In this document: positions 18,447 to 27,041 of the stretch, one piece after another
How positions within the stretch are numbered: the stretch's first letter is position 1
Layout: each line of letters starts with the position of its first letter
NCBI RefSeq assembly: GCF_001559595.1
Contig: NZ_LNTY01000033.1
Coordinates: 54,799-118,798 of the forward strand
DNA from: Enterovibrio coralii
GTDB taxonomy: Bacteria > Pseudomonadota > Gammaproteobacteria > Enterobacterales > Vibrionaceae
Reading direction: 5' to 3'
DNA length: 64,000 bases
Made by a program: the position numbers and the translations under genes
The notes under the pieces: generated by a model
Told to the model about the DNA's origin: nothing
What the model saw: only the letters and a program-made list of their open reading frames with translations
Databases searched by the model: none

Positions 18447-19634
18447 CTAACCAAGCGTATCCCTTTCCAGCACTCGGATCCGAGAAAGCAGTTCGTCCCG
18501 GTCTATGTAACAACCCTGTAAGTGTCTAGAGCCCGTTTTGAGGTCGAATGCATTACGTGCGTGTAAAACCCGACGATTATCAAAGACGATGAGTTCACCA
18601 CTATTGAGGCGATGAAAAAACTGAAACCTTTCTTCTCGGGTTAACTGAATAAAACGGCGATACGCTTTATACAACGCGAGCGTTTGATGTGCAGGTACAT
18701 CGATAGGTCCTCTGAGAAAGTTAGCAAGACGAACCTCAACGATTTGGTGATTTTCGTCGACGACGATGGCTGTCCCTCTAAAACGATAATCGCTGTGTTG
18801 GTCTTTGTTGTAAAAGGACATGGGAATACTGGATAAGCTGGCAAATTCATCTGGGTAATACTCACGCATGTGTTCGGCGATCTTGAAACCATCGACCAAA
18901 ATGGATTCACCGCCCTCAGCATCGTTGATCAAGCAATGCAAAAACTGCAGGCCGGGCTGCAGCTCTCTGGTCGGTAAATCCGTGTGCAAAGGTAAACGCA
19001 AGTCGGTATAGGCGGCACTGTTTGCATCAGCTTTGGCTTGCACATTAAAGATAGTGCCAAAGTTCGTTTCCCTGATAAAAGAGATCCGGTGTGCCACTTT
19101 GATGAGGGTATTTGGCGCGCAATCCACGTCTGTAACCAGTGCGATGCCATAGTCACGTAAGTCTCGCAGCCAAGTTAATAGGTGCTGATCGCTTTGCAGA
19201 ATGTTGAGATAGGTGTTGGTGGGCAGAGTTTGGTTGATCGCCTCTTTATCCCACACTTTTGCCCGCCACTGTTTGGCTTCACGTGCGCTTTCGCTATAGC
19301 AATGGCTGTATAACCAGCCTGGATGATATTGGCTGATGTGGTCAGCATAGTCCCACTTTATCACCAGTCGATTATCCTCGGAGAAATAGGCTTCGAGCGG
19401 TCGGATGGTCTCAGGTACATCGCAAATTTCAAAGACCTGCTCTCTGGTGAGCGTGGCGATACATTCTGAACAATGGCAATTGTCTCGAAGCCAGAGGTAA
19501 TGGTATTCACTCTCATGACCGTTATCCCAAACGATAAAAAGTGACTCGCTTCCTACGCGGAGGTTGAGAGGAAGATGCTTGATGGGGTAGGGGGTAAATG
19601 ACGCAATTTCTGAATGAGTGCTGGTTACTGTCAT
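18447..19634 (-). CDS. Gamma-butyrobetaine hydroxylase-like 2OG-Fe(II) dioxygenase
   Basis: 395 residues. An N-terminal DUF971-type zinc domain (C53, C55, C58 in NCHCSEC) precedes a TauD/BBOX dioxygenase domain. The iron triad is H217-x-D219 (LHTD) and H358 (RVLHARNAF), with a downstream Arg for 2-oxoglutarate. These enzymes convert gamma-butyrobetaine to L-carnitine, which directly feeds the cdh genes nearby. The length fits the family. A tandem array of 14-bp repeats lies just upstream of the start. Confidence 0.82.
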   Translation of the reverse strand: MTVTSTHSEIASFTPYPIKHLPLNLRVGSESLFIVWDNGHESEYHYLWLRDNCHCSECIATLTREQVFEICDVPETIRPLEAYFSEDNRLVIKWDYADHISQYHPGWLYSHCYSESAREAKQWRAKVWDKEAINQTLPTNTYLNILQSDQHLLTWLRDLRDYGIALVTDVDCAPNTLIKVAHRISFIRETNFGTIFNVQAKADANSAAYTDLRLPLHTDLPTRELQPGLQFLHCLINDAEGGESILVDGFKIAEHMREYYPDEFASLSSIPMSFYNKDQHSDYRFRGTAIVVDENHQIVEVRLANFLRGPIDVPAHQTLALYKAYRRFIQLTREERFQFFHRLNSGELIVFDNRRVLHARNAFDLKTGSRHLQGCYIDRDELLSRIRVLERDTLG

Positions 19635-19652
19635 CGTACATTCCTAGTATTT

Positions 19653-19722
19653 ACTTCAAAAAGCTGACTTCAAAAAGCTGGTCTCAAAGTGCTGGCTTCA
19701 AAGCCCTTGCTTCAATGAGAGT
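19653..19722. repeat. Five 14-bp tandem repeats upstream of the hydroxylase
   Basis: Two perfect copies of ACTTCAAAAAGCTG are followed by three decaying copies (GTCTCAAAGTGCTG, GCTTCAAAGCCCTT, GCTTCAATGAGAGT) in strict 14-base phase. The array starts 19 bases upstream of the hydroxylase start codon, in the leader or promoter. The period is not a multiple of three and the array is non-coding. Confidence 0.7.
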
Positions 19723-19858
19723 GACGTTTTTAAGCATCTTATGATGAGAATGCAGGATTTCCGTGATACGTAGTCGACGTTATATTGCACCAATCCGACA
19801 TCTCGTGTGGCGCAGCAAGGGGAATGACGTTTAATTGTGTGGAAGGTGACGCGGGGTT

Positions 19859-20179
19859 TTAATCTCCCGCAATCACTTTGATTTGAGGCTCTTTATCTTC
19901 GACAACAAACGGGTCTTGCCATGACACTTCAAACGCAAACTGGTTATGACCATTTTTCTTTTGTGCTCTGAGTTTGAAATGCATCAAGCCGTCGGGTTGC
20001 ATGATGATGTCGCCGTTCTCGTCCGAGAAGGTCAACTCACCGCTTTTAAGCCCGTCCGCAACAGAGCGGAGCATATCTGCCAGCATGTTGTTGTCTTGCA
20101 GTGATTCATGGCGAAATTTCTTCTTACCACTTTGCATCATGAACGAAAGCTCTGATGTATTCACACTGTTCTTAGCCAT
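19859..20179 (-). CDS. Amphi-Trp domain protein of a GAK system
   Basis: 106 residues matching the amphi-Trp pattern: KKKFRHESLQD, LADMLRSVADGLKSGELTF, DGLMHFKLRAQKK, and the terminal FEVSWQDP with the conserved tryptophan. This small domain occurs with ATP-grasp and HprK-related kinase genes in GAK systems, whose biochemical role is not established. AAGGACAG lies before the ATG. It is the last gene of a six-gene leftward operon, 11 bases after the phosphoesterase stop. Confidence 0.8.
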   Translation of the reverse strand: MAKNSVNTSELSFMMQSGKKKFRHESLQDNNMLADMLRSVADGLKSGELTFSDENGDIIMQPDGLMHFKLRAQKKNGHNQFAFEVSWQDPFVVEDKEPQIKVIAGD

Positions 20180-20190
20180 GGTTTCTGTCC

Positions 20191-21480
20191 TTATTTTTCT
20201 TCTTGTGGGGAGAACACTTTGATCTTGGAGTGATCACTGCTGATACCAGTGATCGTGCCTTGGGGCTCAATCAAGGTGGCACCAAATCCTTTGCTTTTTA
20301 GCCCTTCCTTTCGGCGCGAGTTACAGTCCAACGTAATGTCACACTCGAAATGCAGAAGGTTTTTCCTCATGGCGATTCGCTGACCGCGATGCAGGTTTCT
20401 GTGTCCGTGCACAATGGCAAGAATGCCGGCACGACGCGCAGATTTGCTGCCGATGGGCGTCAATGGCATATCCACACTGCGGTATTTGGTGCGGATCATG
20501 CTCGACAAAGGACCATAGTAAAACTCAAAGGGGTTACCCAATATCTGTCGTCTAAATTCTTTGTTGATATAGCCAGTTCCGTGCTGCTCCAGCATTGCAG
20601 CGGTGCGGTCATCAATACCTGCATGAGTAAAGAGCAGGGAGCCTTTGCGCATGACCAAACGTAGCCGTTGGAAGAACCAGTAAAACTCACCACCTTTTTC
20701 CATAAAGAGCGATTGCCAGCAACGTGCCGCGGCGTAAGCCTCCCGAACCGTAAGCCCTTCTTTTTCACAAACTTGAGCAAAGCGTTTGGACTTGTAATGA
20801 ATTTTACGGACTTCTCTTTCGACCACGTTATTTGGCATCGACCATTTCGCGAGATCTGGAAATTGTTCCCACCAACTATCAGAAGGCAGCATGGCGTCCA
20901 AACAGGTTTGCTTGTCGGGAGTTTGGTTCATCGCGCCATCATGCGACAGGTATTCGTCTTTGATTTCACGAAGGAAGGGAACCGCTTTTGCACCCATACG
21001 AATGAAGAAGTGGCCGTTGCGTGGGTCATCGGTCATATCCACACTCGTCATGCCGAATAAGACGCGAATATCGTGGTTTCCTGCCAACAGGCGGACACGA
21101 GCGCGTTTTTTGAAAAGCAGTTTGAGTGCTCTGAGTAACGCGAGATTACTTGGACCTTTATCGAAGAAATCACCGCCGAATACGAAAGTGGCGGATTTAC
21201 CAAAAGGTGTCAGTGAGAAATCGTCACTGCCTTCTTTTTTCTCAATACCGCCAGAGGCTACCAAGGATGCCCAAAAGGCATCGGCATCCGCGTGGAGATC
21301 GGTGATGAATATGATGGGGCGTTTGGGCCATTTCCAACTTTGTTTGGCAACCCAGTTTCGAATCGCAGGCTCTAATGCCTTTTTCCCTTTTTTGCGCTGA
21401 CGAAGTGCATGTTTATTACCACTCAGCCAGCTTACGCGCTCCTGCGCCAGCGTGGCATCGATCTGCTTGTAAAGTCCCAT
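20191..21480 (-). CDS. Calcineurin-like metallophosphoesterase in the GAK operon
   Basis: About 429 residues. Metallophosphoesterase motifs appear in order: FITDLHADADAF (D-x-H), FGGDFFDKG, LLAGNHD, and later LLFTHAGID and IVHGHRNLHRG. This is a complete dinuclear metal site, so a phosphatase acting on a protein or small phosphate ester is likely. I use the ATG at 21480; an in-frame ATG at 21525 would overlap the upstream gene and has no spaced ribosome site. Its position between the amphi-Trp and histidine phosphatase genes suggests it removes a phosphate added by the kinases of the operon. Confidence 0.8.
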   Translation of the reverse strand: MGLYKQIDATLAQERVSWLSGNKHALRQRKKGKKALEPAIRNWVAKQSWKWPKRPIIFITDLHADADAFWASLVASGGIEKKEGSDDFSLTPFGKSATFVFGGDFFDKGPSNLALLRALKLLFKKRARVRLLAGNHDIRVLFGMTSVDMTDDPRNGHFFIRMGAKAVPFLREIKDEYLSHDGAMNQTPDKQTCLDAMLPSDSWWEQFPDLAKWSMPNNVVEREVRKIHYKSKRFAQVCEKEGLTVREAYAAARCWQSLFMEKGGEFYWFFQRLRLVMRKGSLLFTHAGIDDRTAAMLEQHGTGYINKEFRRQILGNPFEFYYGPLSSMIRTKYRSVDMPLTPIGSKSARRAGILAIVHGHRNLHRGQRIAMRKNLLHFECDITLDCNSRRKEGLKSKGFGATLIEPQGTITGISSDHSKIKVFSPQEEK

Positions 21481-21485
21481 TCCGG

Positions 21486-22169
21486 TTAATCCATTTCCTT
21501 TTGTCCTTTCGAGCGGGGTTTCCATTCCCCCGCGATGTGCTGCCAGGCTCCGCCCGCTTTACGACAAAAAAAGATGGGTTTTGCATGGTACATACTGCGT
21601 GCTTTCGCTTCGTCTAAGGACAGAATACCGAGATGGAACATGGCATGACGAAACGACGCGCCGTGTCCGAAGAACACGGGCAGCAACTCAGAGTCTGAGG
21701 TATGAAGAACGTCAGTGATGTAATCCGCTACCCGCTGTCCCGCTTGCAACAAAGATTCCGCGCCTGGGTAGGGTAAACGGTAATGACTGTCTGATTTCCA
21801 GTTATCTGGAGGTGTTGGGTAGCGAGGGTCAGACGACAATGCGCGATTGATTTCTTCAATCGTGAGATTAGCCATTGAGCCCACGGAGCGCTCACCAAGT
21901 GCATATGTCTCCACAGGCTTCTCACGAAAGCCTAGCTCAGCACCGGCCAAAGAGGCGGTTTGCCAAGCGCGTAATGACGCAGAACTGTGCAAAGGAAATT
22001 GCACCTTAATGATTTTGTCTTGGCAGAATTGGGCGATGTAACCTGCACACTGCTTTGCTTGCGCTTCCCCTTCTGGCGTTAGCGCATAAGGTTGGTTAGC
22101 ACTTGGCGTGTCTGGGATTTGGTAATAATCACCATGACGAACAATCGCGAAATATTGGATTTGACTCAT
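21486..22169 (-). CDS. Histidine phosphatase family protein in the GAK operon
   Basis: 227 residues of the histidine phosphatase (phosphoglycerate mutase / SixA) superfamily. The catalytic motif is IVRHGDYYQ (His ~12), an Arg is visible at SSASLRAWQTA, and the second His is in FGHGASFRHAMF. The stop lies next to the start of the metallophosphoesterase gene. Two phosphatases of different folds in one operon with two kinase-like proteins is unusual and suggests a reversible phosphorylation circuit. Confidence 0.8.
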   Translation of the reverse strand: MSQIQYFAIVRHGDYYQIPDTPSANQPYALTPEGEAQAKQCAGYIAQFCQDKIIKVQFPLHSSASLRAWQTASLAGAELGFREKPVETYALGERSVGSMANLTIEEINRALSSDPRYPTPPDNWKSDSHYRLPYPGAESLLQAGQRVADYITDVLHTSDSELLPVFFGHGASFRHAMFHLGILSLDEAKARSMYHAKPIFFCRKAGGAWQHIAGEWKPRSKGQKEMD

Positions 22170-22230
22170 TGTTCCTCCACGGTGATTTCGTGTGCTTTGG
22201 TTGATCTCACTTGAATCGTTCTCGTCGACA

Positions 22231-23322
22231 CTAGCGCGTTAGCGTTAAGCAAAATGCGCTCAAAGCTTTGAAATCAACGCCGCCAGATACCTCAATAACT
22301 TCAATATCTTGAAGGAGATTTAAATATAGCTCTGGATTCGGTTTTTCGACATCAGTGAGAAAAGAGCCATCTTTTCGCTGATAAAACGGGCCGGAAGGCT
22401 TCATGATGGCGTCGAGCAACTCGAGTTTGTCCGCGATTTTTACGCGCTCAATGCGAGTGGGAGAGGTATCTTTGTGTGACCACTTCAGCACGATGAAATG
22501 GCTCAGCGAGCCTTGATTGCTGATTTTGTTCTTACCAAAACAGGCTTCGATGTCTGTGTCGTACTTTTCTTCTAGCTGCCACAGTGCATCTTTATCCATG
22601 CTCAAATAATGGTTATGGGCGTCATCCGTTAACAAAGAAAAAAGGTGCGAGTTGTTGACGATAGTGCCGGGATTAATGCGCGGAAGCTTTGGCACGCCAC
22701 GGGCGATCACTTGGCCTTTCCCTGCTTTTAAGAACAAGCGATCGTTGGAAAGAAACGCCAGACCCGGTTCACTGAGAAGGTGAAGCATACTGGTTGACTT
22801 TCCACCACCTGAGAATCCCGCGAAGGCAATGGCTTGCTCGCCATTGGTCAATGCGGCAGCATGACAAATAAGCCAATCGCCTTGCTGCAAGGCAGTCATG
22901 TACTGGTTATTGATGAAGTTAATCACCTGATTCGGATTGGCTTCACAAGGGCCTGCGGCGATGCGGGTGCCTTGGCTTTGCAGAAATACCATACCTGTGC
23001 GCACTTTTCGGATCAGGCGGCCACCTTGCAAGTCGAACCACGCATCTTTTCGTCCTTCTTTGCCCGGCTCGCGCTGCCAGTCTTGCCAAGTAATGGGAAG
23101 CTCGGGTTCTGGTGATTCGATGGCAAGAATGTCGATGTTGTTTTTGCACGTCTCTGCCGTTACCCAGTTTGCGAAATAGGTTTGTAGCTCAGCAAGCAGG
23201 GTAGACGAGTTAGTTTTTACCGTGATCGTCAAATCTGGCAGCGCAAGTGTTAACGTGTCGTCCAGTAACACTGTCCCTTCAGTCAGATGCTGAGTGACGT
23301 CTGACACAGAGAAGGCGTTCAT
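22231..23322 (-). CDS. HprK-related kinase B of a GAK system
   Basis: 363 residues. The C-terminal half resembles HPr kinase/phosphorylase: H154 (ICHAAAL), P-loop GFSGGGKST at 169-177, and FLSNDRLFL with the acidic metal ligand. The N-terminal half (~1-140) is a separate domain. The HPr kinase signature of the carbon-catabolite enzymes is absent, which fits the HprK-related kinase B subfamily rather than true HprK. The substrate is unknown. Its start overlaps the end of the ATP-grasp gene by 4 bases, indicating tight co-expression. Confidence 0.8.
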   Translation of the reverse strand: MNAFSVSDVTQHLTEGTVLLDDTLTLALPDLTITVKTNSSTLLAELQTYFANWVTAETCKNNIDILAIESPEPELPITWQDWQREPGKEGRKDAWFDLQGGRLIRKVRTGMVFLQSQGTRIAAGPCEANPNQVINFINNQYMTALQQGDWLICHAAALTNGEQAIAFAGFSGGGKSTSMLHLLSEPGLAFLSNDRLFLKAGKGQVIARGVPKLPRINPGTIVNNSHLFSLLTDDAHNHYLSMDKDALWQLEEKYDTDIEACFGKNKISNQGSLSHFIVLKWSHKDTSPTRIERVKIADKLELLDAIMKPSGPFYQRKDGSFLTDVEKPNPELYLNLLQDIEVIEVSGGVDFKALSAFCLTLTR

Positions 23323-24215
23323 GCTGTCGCCTCCAATTTTTCCAGCACATAATCGACATATCGTTTTGCTGTATCAATGCCGATGCCTTCTTTCGCGCCT
23401 CTGAACCCGCCAAACGCGGAGACTTCAAAAACGATGGGGCCGATTTCAGATTCGGCGACATCTACAGTCGTAAAGTCCATATTGAACGGTTCTTGAGCCC
23501 GTGTTGCCAGCTCAATGATCTCATCGGAAGGTGTGTAAGCTTCATACTTGCCGCCACTGTTGATGGTGGTGTTCCAAGAATCGCTTTGAGCAACGCGGGC
23601 ATACGTGCCAAGGTATTCGCCACCGAGGAAAACCATTCCAAGATCTTTGCCGGGCAAAGACAGTTTCTTCTGGATATACATGACTTGATGCTCGGCTTTA
23701 AAGTGTTCGATTTCTTCACGAAGTACCGCGTCATTGTCATTATCTTTAATTACGCACATGCCACGCGCTTTGGTCGAATACAGCGGCTTAAACACGGTTT
23801 CGCCATAGGCTTTTACCGCATCCACAGCTTCGTCGATGGATTCGGTAATCGTGGTTGGCGGCATGGGAATATCGTGATTGCGAAGCGTTACTGTGCAGCT
23901 TAGGCGGTTAATCAGTCGAAGAATGTTCTCTGCGCCGCTGAATACTTGCACGCCTTGCGCTTCCAAAATGCGTAAGATTTCTAAGCGGTCCAACGTACTT
24001 GGGCTGTAGGTTTCGCTGATTTTTTTGACGATCACGGCGTCAAATTCGCTCAGGTTGATGTCACCTACCCGAACTTGGCGGGTATCGAGGTCCAAACATA
24101 CGTCTGCCATATCAACAACGGTACGTCTGCCAGTCTTCACGTGTACGGCATCTGCCAATACTTCAGTTGACCACTTGCCTGGCAATCCAATGACGGCAAT
24201 GTTTAATTCACTCAC
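23319..24215 (-). CDS. ATP-grasp enzyme of a GAK system (RimK-like)
   Basis: 298 residues of the RimK-like ATP-grasp fold: an N-terminal pre-grasp domain (~1-100), then KPLYSTKARGMCVI, VMYIQKKLSLPGKDLGMVFL and FTTVDVAESEIGPIVFEVSAFGGFRG containing the late Asp/Glu metal ligands. ATP-grasp enzymes ligate a carboxylate to an amine or thiol through an acyl-phosphate; here both substrates are unknown. It overlaps the kinase gene on one side (4 bases) and the PhoU-kinase gene on the other (8 bases). Confidence 0.82.
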   Translation of the reverse strand: MSELNIAVIGLPGKWSTEVLADAVHVKTGRRTVVDMADVCLDLDTRQVRVGDINLSEFDAVIVKKISETYSPSTLDRLEILRILEAQGVQVFSGAENILRLINRLSCTVTLRNHDIPMPPTTITESIDEAVDAVKAYGETVFKPLYSTKARGMCVIKDNDNDAVLREEIEHFKAEHQVMYIQKKLSLPGKDLGMVFLGGEYLGTYARVAQSDSWNTTINSGGKYEAYTPSDEIIELATRAQEPFNMDFTTVDVAESEIGPIVFEVSAFGGFRGAKEGIGIDTAKRYVDYVLEKLEATA

Positions 24216-25854
24216 TGAAAATCTCCCTGATATTTAGCCGATACTGTTCGGCCTCATCTGCATTGAGTGTCGAAAGTTGGCGCAGTAAATACTGCGCGCG
24301 TAAATAGAGTCGTTTCGCGATATTCGGGTCGAAGATAAAGCGGGTAGAGGTGATAAATGAGCGAGCCAATCCGATCGCCAAGCGCACGTTAAACGTCTTA
24401 TCGCCGCGTTTTTTAGCGAACGCATCCATTAACTCGTAGAAAGCGTTAATCTGCGAATTGATGCGTGCCCGGCTGTCTGCATCCATGGCTTGCAAGCGAT
24501 AGTTTGACACCATGAATACAGAAACATCCTGCACATAGTCCATGTAGGTAGAACGGTGTAGGTCGATAAATCGGATCCGACTGTTCTGCTCATTGAATAG
24601 AATATTGTCGACGTTGAAATCGCCGTGGATAAAGACGCTAAACGTCGGAGGTAGGGCATCTTCCAGTTTTTCGACTTTTTGCATTAATCCATCGAGCGTA
24701 TCGATCGCATAGCTACAAACTTGGCTTTTTCCTTCTTCAAACTGCGGGTGCAATTCATAGACTGACGAAAGACGCTTGCGTGTCTGTGCCATAAAGTTTG
24801 CCCGTACAGATTCGCGCTTACGGGTTTCATCCCAAATTGCCGTCAGCGTTTTTGCTAATGCTTCGATGGCACGTGTTCTTAACTCAGGTGAGCCTTTCAA
24901 CACGATATGGTCGAACGTTTGCCCGTCTAAATGCTCAATCAAGAGGGCGGCCAGATCGCCTTTCTTTTTGTAGGTTAGAATTTGTGGCGCGACACCCGGA
25001 TAAATCCGGTGCCAGCTTTCTACGCCGTCTCTTTCTTCCCGAAGCTTTTTCTGTTCACCGTCTTTATAAATCGCAAGGTGAGGTTTACGAGATTTCGTTT
25101 TCTCGCGCATTGGCAAACTGACCGCGCTGATGCCGCTACCAGAGCGCGTCTCTGCGACCGGGCAAATATCAAGGTTCGCGACATTTTGGATTTGCGTGTA
25201 CTCGCTCATGGCCTCTTCCATGACGCTAAAACGCTGCATATCGATGGTTTGACCGAGCTGGCTAGAAAGAATCGACTCGCCAATCGTCAGCAGTACCTCT
25301 CCCATTTGCTCAAAAATGTGCGCGATGAAAAGACCCGTGATCAGCTCTTCCGTGTTTTTGCGCTTCTTGAGTTGTTCTGTTTTGTTGGAAAGCAGCGATT
25401 GATAGAGTCGATTGAGCTTGCTCTCAGCGCGTCCCAGCTTGAGCGCTTGGTTTGCATCGTTATGCAGAAGGGCTTTGTCGATGACAGGGATGCTTTTTAT
25501 CACGCGGCGCAAGAGCGGTCGATAGACGTCAAGAGGCAGGTCGTGCTGCTCGGGTAATCGGCGAGTTTGCAGTACACAGTCACGGGTTAACTCTGTTAGC
25601 CGATCTAAATAGCCAGCAATGTCTGAAATGGCGCGAGCACGCACCGCATCAGACGGCGAATTATCCGCCGCATAAGCCATGCTTCTGTTTTGAATTCGTT
25701 GTCTGAGGTTATAGGCGTAGCCGCTTCTATCCAGAATCCCCTGTGCTTTTACTTTGTTTTCCGTCAGTAAATAGCTATCAAGCTTCTCAAGAAGCGCCGT
25801 GACTTCTACCAACAAGAACTTGAGGTTTTCTTTTATGGGCTCAGGCAGAGACAT
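24208..25854 (-). CDS. PhoU-like helical domain fused to an APH-type kinase domain, GAK operon
   Basis: 548 residues and the first gene of the operon. Residues ~1-230 are all-helical with the spacing of PhoU-like domains (e.g. ISDIAGYLDRLTELTRDCV, then LFIAHIFEQMGEVLLTIGE). Residues ~255-500 form an aminoglycoside phosphotransferase / choline kinase-like domain with the catalytic loop HGDFNVDN (410-417) and metal Asp in FIDLHRS (431). A phosphate-signal domain tied to a small-molecule kinase is uncommon. In this operon it takes the place where other GAK loci may carry a CofD-related protein. The phosphate acceptor is unknown. Confidence 0.75.
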   Translation of the reverse strand: MSLPEPIKENLKFLLVEVTALLEKLDSYLLTENKVKAQGILDRSGYAYNLRQRIQNRSMAYAADNSPSDAVRARAISDIAGYLDRLTELTRDCVLQTRRLPEQHDLPLDVYRPLLRRVIKSIPVIDKALLHNDANQALKLGRAESKLNRLYQSLLSNKTEQLKKRKNTEELITGLFIAHIFEQMGEVLLTIGESILSSQLGQTIDMQRFSVMEEAMSEYTQIQNVANLDICPVAETRSGSGISAVSLPMREKTKSRKPHLAIYKDGEQKKLREERDGVESWHRIYPGVAPQILTYKKKGDLAALLIEHLDGQTFDHIVLKGSPELRTRAIEALAKTLTAIWDETRKRESVRANFMAQTRKRLSSVYELHPQFEEGKSQVCSYAIDTLDGLMQKVEKLEDALPPTFSVFIHGDFNVDNILFNEQNSRIRFIDLHRSTYMDYVQDVSVFMVSNYRLQAMDADSRARINSQINAFYELMDAFAKKRGDKTFNVRLAIGLARSFITSTRFIFDPNIAKRLYLRAQYLLRQLSTLNADEAEQYRLNIREIFSE

Positions 25855-26280
25855 AAGGCATCCGTGTCGTATCTCTAAACTGTCTTATTTCTTATATAGA
25901 TATGCAGTCAATGTAACATGTTGAAACATTTAATCATCAAAAATGATACAGGCTGGATTTTTTTGCGGGTGATGTCTTTTTATTCATTTTTTATGCAAAA
26001 AACGTATTTCTATTAGGGGATTAGAATCCAAGAAATTGACACTATCAGGCGTGGCGGTGATTGGAGTGGGTAATGAATCATTATGATGTGCTAGAAAATG
26101 AAAGGTTACATTGACCAATATTTGGTCAATAAATAGACGCTATCGCTATTAATCCTAAATTATTTAATGAGTTGTGGCGTATACATTACGATTGCAGAGC
26201 ATTACATAGATCTTTTTGTTATTTATCACAAAAAAAGACCTGAGTTAGATTGGGGGCAACAGAATAAAGGAGTAACAACA
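25855..26280 (+). promoter_or_regulatory. AT-rich divergent promoter region
   Basis: This 426-base region separates the leftward GAK operon from the rightward ABC importer. It is AT-rich, contains the palindrome described at 26111, and ends with AAGGAG 8 bases before the ATG at 26281. An open frame from 26167 is continuous with the importer gene, but it has no ribosome site and would spoil the signal peptide. Confidence 0.5.
26111..26129. promoter_or_regulatory. Palindromic operator candidate
   Basis: Arms TTGACCAA and TTGGTCAA are perfect inverted repeats with a 3-base spacer. The site lies 150 bases ahead of the ABC importer operon in otherwise AT-rich DNA, so it probably binds a dimeric repressor or activator. 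Confidence 0.5.
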
Positions 26281-27039
26281 ATGCCTTCAATGAAAAACCT
26301 TTTGGTTGCGACACTCGCTTTGGCAACCAGTGTGACATCGACTGCTGCGCTATCCCAAGAAGATATCAAAGTGGGCATGTCTGGACGCTACTTCCCATTC
26401 ACCTTTGTAAAAATGGATGAGTTACAGGGGTTTGAAGTTGATGTGTGGAATGAGATTGGCAAACGTGCAGATTACGATGTCGAGTTTGTCACTGCCAACT
26501 TCTCTGGCCTTTTTGGCATGCTAGAGGCTGGACATATTGATACGATCAGTAACCAAATCACGATGACCGATGCGAGAAAGGCAAAATACGCATTTTCGGT
26601 TCCCTATGTGATTGATGGTGCGCAAGTTGTGGTTCGTAAAGGTCGAGAAGACATAGAAAGCATCGATGACTTAAAAGGCAAAAAAGTTGCTGTGAATCTG
26701 GGCAGTAACTTCGAGCAATTGCTGCGTAACTACGACAAAGCCAATGATATAAACATCATTACGTATGACTCTGGCTTCGAGCAAGATGTGGCTCTGGGTC
26801 GCACAGATGCCTTCGTGATGGACCGTGTTTCGTCCGCGCAACTGATTAAGAAATCGGGCTTGCCATTGCAACTGGCAGGACAACCGTTTGAAACCATTCA
26901 GAACGCAATGCCATTCTTGAACACGCCAGAAAAACTGGCTATCAAAACCAAAGTAGACAAAGCACTGAACGAGATGAAAGCTGACGGCACCCTGAGCGAA
27001 ATCTCCGAGAAGTGGTTTGACTCTGACATCACCCAGTAA
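26281..27039 (+). CDS. Polar amino-acid ABC transporter, periplasmic binding protein
   Basis: 252 residues with a cleavable signal peptide (hydrophobic LLVATLALATSV, likely cut after the TAALS region). Family-3 solute-binding features follow: GRYFPFTFV, GFEVDVWNEIGKRA, NQITMTDARKAKYAFSVPY, and the later TYDSGFEQDVALGRTDAFV. The closest functional group is cystine/polar amino-acid binding proteins of the TcyA/FliY type, but the ligand cannot be fixed. The start is set by AAGGAG 8 bases upstream. First gene of a three-gene operon. Confidence 0.85.
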   Translation: MPSMKNLLVATLALATSVTSTAALSQEDIKVGMSGRYFPFTFVKMDELQGFEVDVWNEIGKRADYDVEFVTANFSGLFGMLEAGHIDTISNQITMTDARKAKYAFSVPYVIDGAQVVVRKGREDIESIDDLKGKKVAVNLGSNFEQLLRNYDKANDINIITYDSGFEQDVALGRTDAFVMDRVSSAQLIKKSGLPLQLAGQPFETIQNAMPFLNTPEKLAIKTKVDKALNEMKADGTLSEISEKWFDSDITQ

Positions 27040-27041
27040 CC

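Noticed and set aside
22231..23322. True HPr kinase/phosphorylase
   Set aside because: The P-loop is present, but the HprK signature and domain layout differ. The neighbourhood is GAK rather than phosphotransferase system.
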